15,693 nt of DNA from Burkholderiales bacterium (lineage in GTDB: Bacteria; Pseudomonadota; Gammaproteobacteria; Burkholderiales; Burkholderiaceae_B), in NCBI GenBank assembly GCA_005788065.1, contig SXZD01000105.1, positions 1-15,693 on the forward strand, read 5' to 3'. Position 1 is the first letter of the stretch; each line of letters begins with the position of its first letter. Below the pieces are notes generated by a model. The model ran no database searches. It was not told the DNA's origin and saw only the letters and a list, made by a program, of their open reading frames with translations. Shown piece by piece: positions 14,277-15,693 of the stretch. A program made the translations under genes and the position numbers.

Positions 14277-14875
14277 GCGCGCCCCCAACCCACAAACTGC
14301 ATGACCACCGGCAAATAGATGTCAAAGTCGGAAATGGCATGGTCGCCCCCCGGCACGATCAGTGAGGGTGACTGCCGGTAGCGCTCGATCATGGTGTTGG
14401 CGTCCAGTACCTCGTCGCCCATGCAAGCCAGCAAAAAATAACGCTCGGGCTGGGTCAACGCCGGCACATGCATGGCCTGCAGTTCATCCAGATACCCGGG
14501 CAAAAATTCAATTTCCTGTTCGGAAAAATACACCTTGCGCCGACCCGTTTCATTTTTTAGATCCAGCCATGGCGCGACTGCGGGATTGAGCAGCACCGCC
14601 CGCCCGCCGAAGCGCTGCGCCAGCACGGTGGCATAAAAACCGCCCAGCGAAGAACCCATGAAGTCGATGGTGCAGGACGGGGCTTCTGCCCGCCACTGCA
14701 GGATCTGCCGGGACACCTGCTGCACGGCTGCAGCCGGGGACACGGCAAGGTCGGGTTGCCACAGGCGCGATTGCGCAGAGACAGACGTCATCCAGTCCAG
14801 CACCTTGATGGCCTTGACCGACCGCGATGATGAGCGGAACCCATGCAGGTAGACGAGATGGTCTGCCGCCGTCAT
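14273..14875 (-). CDS. yqiA: YqiA-like alpha/beta-hydrolase esterase
   Basis: This 200-residue protein of the UPF0227/YqiA-YcfP group has an alpha/beta-hydrolase fold. It begins with the oxyanion motif VYLHGF (8-13). The nucleophile is S76 in GSSLGG; the likely acid and base are D154 (CMGDEVLD) and H179 (GGDHAISDF). E. coli YqiA hydrolyses short acyl esters in vitro, and its natural substrate is unknown, so only a general esterase role can be given. The ATG at 14873-14875 overlaps the mpl stop, and its own TGA overlaps the ubiC start, so it is held in the operon by ATGA overlaps on both sides. Its ribosome site is poor, which fits translation by coupling from mpl. No signal peptide is seen, so it is cytoplasmic. 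Confidence 0.9.
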   Translation of the reverse strand: MTAADHLVYLHGFRSSSRSVKAIKVLDWMTSVSAQSRLWQPDLAVSPAAAVQQVSRQILQWRAEAPSCTIDFMGSSLGGFYATVLAQRFGGRAVLLNPAVAPWLDLKNETGRRKVYFSEQEIEFLPGYLDELQAMHVPALTQPERYFLLACMGDEVLDANTMIERYRQSPSLIVPGGDHAISDFDIYLPVVMQFVGWGRA

Positions 14876-15693
14876 GCTCGCGCGCGCAATGCGTCCAGAA
14901 GCCGGTTGTGAATGCCGCCGAAACCGCCATTGCTCATGACCAGGACGGCATCGCCGGGCGATGCCGCCTTGACCACCGCACTGACCATCTCGTCCATGCT
15001 GTCAGTGCACAACAGGGGCTGGGGCAAACCGGCCAAGGTCTCCTGTGCGTCCCAGCCCAGCCCACCGGTAAAACAGAAAACCGTATCGGCCTGCTTGAGG
15101 GAACCGGGCAATGCGGCCCGCATCACACCGAGCTTCATGGTGTTGGAGCGTGGCTCAAACACGGCATGGATGCGACCCTGTTCACCCATGCGGCGGCGCA
15201 GGCCTGCAACCGTAGTTTCAATGGCGGTGGGGTGATGGGCAAAATCATCATAGACCGTTACACCGCCGACGGTGCCCCGCACCTGCATGCGGCGGGCCAC
15301 ACCGGCAAAAGCGGATAGGGCCAAGCAGGCATCCTGCACGTTCACGCCAACATGGGCGGCGGCGGCGATACAAGCCAGCGCGTTGCTGGTGTTGTGCGAA
15401 CCGGTCAATTCCCATTGCACACGGCCCTGCACCTCTCCGTTAAGCAACACATCGAAAACCCCGGGGGCCATATCGTTGGCAGTAAAACCGGCCGGCGCAT
15501 CGAACCGAACCACCTCGCTCCAGCAGCCCCGCTTCAGTACAGCATCAAGCGCCTCGCACTGGCCGTTGACAACCAGCCGTCCCGATGCGGGAACGGTGCG
15601 AACCAGATGATGGAACTGGGTCTGAATGGCGACCAGATCCGGACAGATATCGGCGTGATCAAACTCAAGATTGTTCAGGATCGCCGTGCGCGG
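14872..15693 (-). CDS. mpl: UDP-N-acetylmuramate:L-Ala-gamma-D-Glu-meso-diaminopimelate ligase Mpl (partial, 5' end outside window)
   Basis: Mpl joins the recycled murein tripeptide L-Ala-gamma-D-Glu-meso-DAP to UDP-MurNAc, returning cell-wall material to peptidoglycan synthesis. The C-terminal 273 residues are present of about 450-460 usual for the family. The visible part begins in the central ATPase domain with RTAILNNLEFDHADI, followed by FHHLVR, GSHNTSNALA, RRMQVRG, VYDDFAHHPTAI and EPRSNTMK. The FAHHP and EPRSNTM blocks belong to the C-terminal Mur-ligase domain, and the combination is typical of Mpl rather than MurC. The frame is open to the right edge, so the start and promoter lie outside. 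It is the most upstream gene seen in this operon and ends in an ATGA overlap with the esterase. Recycling by Mpl and strand synthesis by MtgA bracket the unit. Confidence 0.97.
   Translation of the reverse strand, partial: PRTAILNNLEFDHADICPDLVAIQTQFHHLVRTVPASGRLVVNGQCEALDAVLKRGCWSEVVRFDAPAGFTANDMAPGVFDVLLNGEVQGRVQWELTGSHNTSNALACIAAAAHVGVNVQDACLALSAFAGVARRMQVRGTVGGVTVYDDFAHHPTAIETTVAGLRRRMGEQGRIHAVFEPRSNTMKLGVMRAALPGSLKQADTVFCFTGGLGWDAQETLAGLPQPLLCTDSMDEMVSAVVKAASPGDAVLVMSNGGFGGIHNRLLDALRARA

Noticed and set aside
1..15693. Search for tRNA or rRNA genes, insertion sequences, CRISPR arrays, toxin-antitoxin pairs and prophage genes
   Set aside because: None seen. Recognised genes fill the window with gaps of at most 183 bp, all frames are intact, and no array or terminal inverted repeat was found by eye.

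Overview
The window is an ordinary, gene-dense stretch of GC-rich bacterial chromosome. It holds eleven protein genes, two of them cut by the window edges. I see no RNA gene, insertion sequence, phage gene or CRISPR array. The gene families and their order point to a betaproteobacterium, most likely in the order Burkholderiales. This rests on the yhdP, carbon-nitrogen hydrolase and tldD run, divergent glnE, and the run mpl, yqiA-like, ubiC, RNB-family nuclease, TonB-like, aroE and mtgA. I cannot name a genus from sequence alone.

Left part (1-6146, minus strand): yhdP is followed by a nitrilase-superfamily amidase and then by tldD, whose 3' end is outside the window. Gaps are 81 bp (yhdP to amidase) and 183 bp (amidase to tldD), so tldD may have its own promoter. 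YhdP belongs to the AsmA-like proteins that move phospholipid to the outer membrane. The amidase resembles the Nit proteins that repair deaminated glutathione. TldD is half of the TldD/TldE metalloprotease.

Middle (6147-9102): a 145 bp divergent region separates yhdP from glnE (plus strand), the bifunctional adenylyltransferase that sets glutamine synthetase activity. This region has a good match to a sigma-54 (-24/-12) promoter pointing at glnE, two small dyads and an AT-rich block just before glnE. The glnE 3' end overlaps convergent mtgA by 41 bp.

Right part (9062-15693, minus strand, transcribed right to left): mpl (5' end outside the window), YqiA-like esterase, ubiC, RNB nuclease, TonB-like protein, aroE and mtgA are packed like one operon. 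Three junctions are ATGA stop-start overlaps (mpl/yqiA, yqiA/ubiC, tonB-like/aroE). The others are short gaps: 8 bp for ubiC/RNB, 37 bp for RNB/tonB-like and 11 bp for aroE/mtgA. The unit mixes peptidoglycan recycling and synthesis (Mpl, MtgA), the shikimate/chorismate route and its use for ubiquinone (AroE, UbiC), RNA decay (RNB) and envelope energy transduction (TonB-like).

I found no clearly new multi-gene system. The items most worth checking are the sigma-54-like promoter before glnE, a cysteine-rich open frame fused upstream of yhdP, the repetitive acidic tail of the RNB protein, a 22 bp-spaced direct repeat at the RNB stop codon, and the glnE/mtgA overlap. Several long open frames lie opposite the real genes. 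Each is in exactly complementary codon register with a real gene and is explained by rare TTA, CTA and TCA codons.
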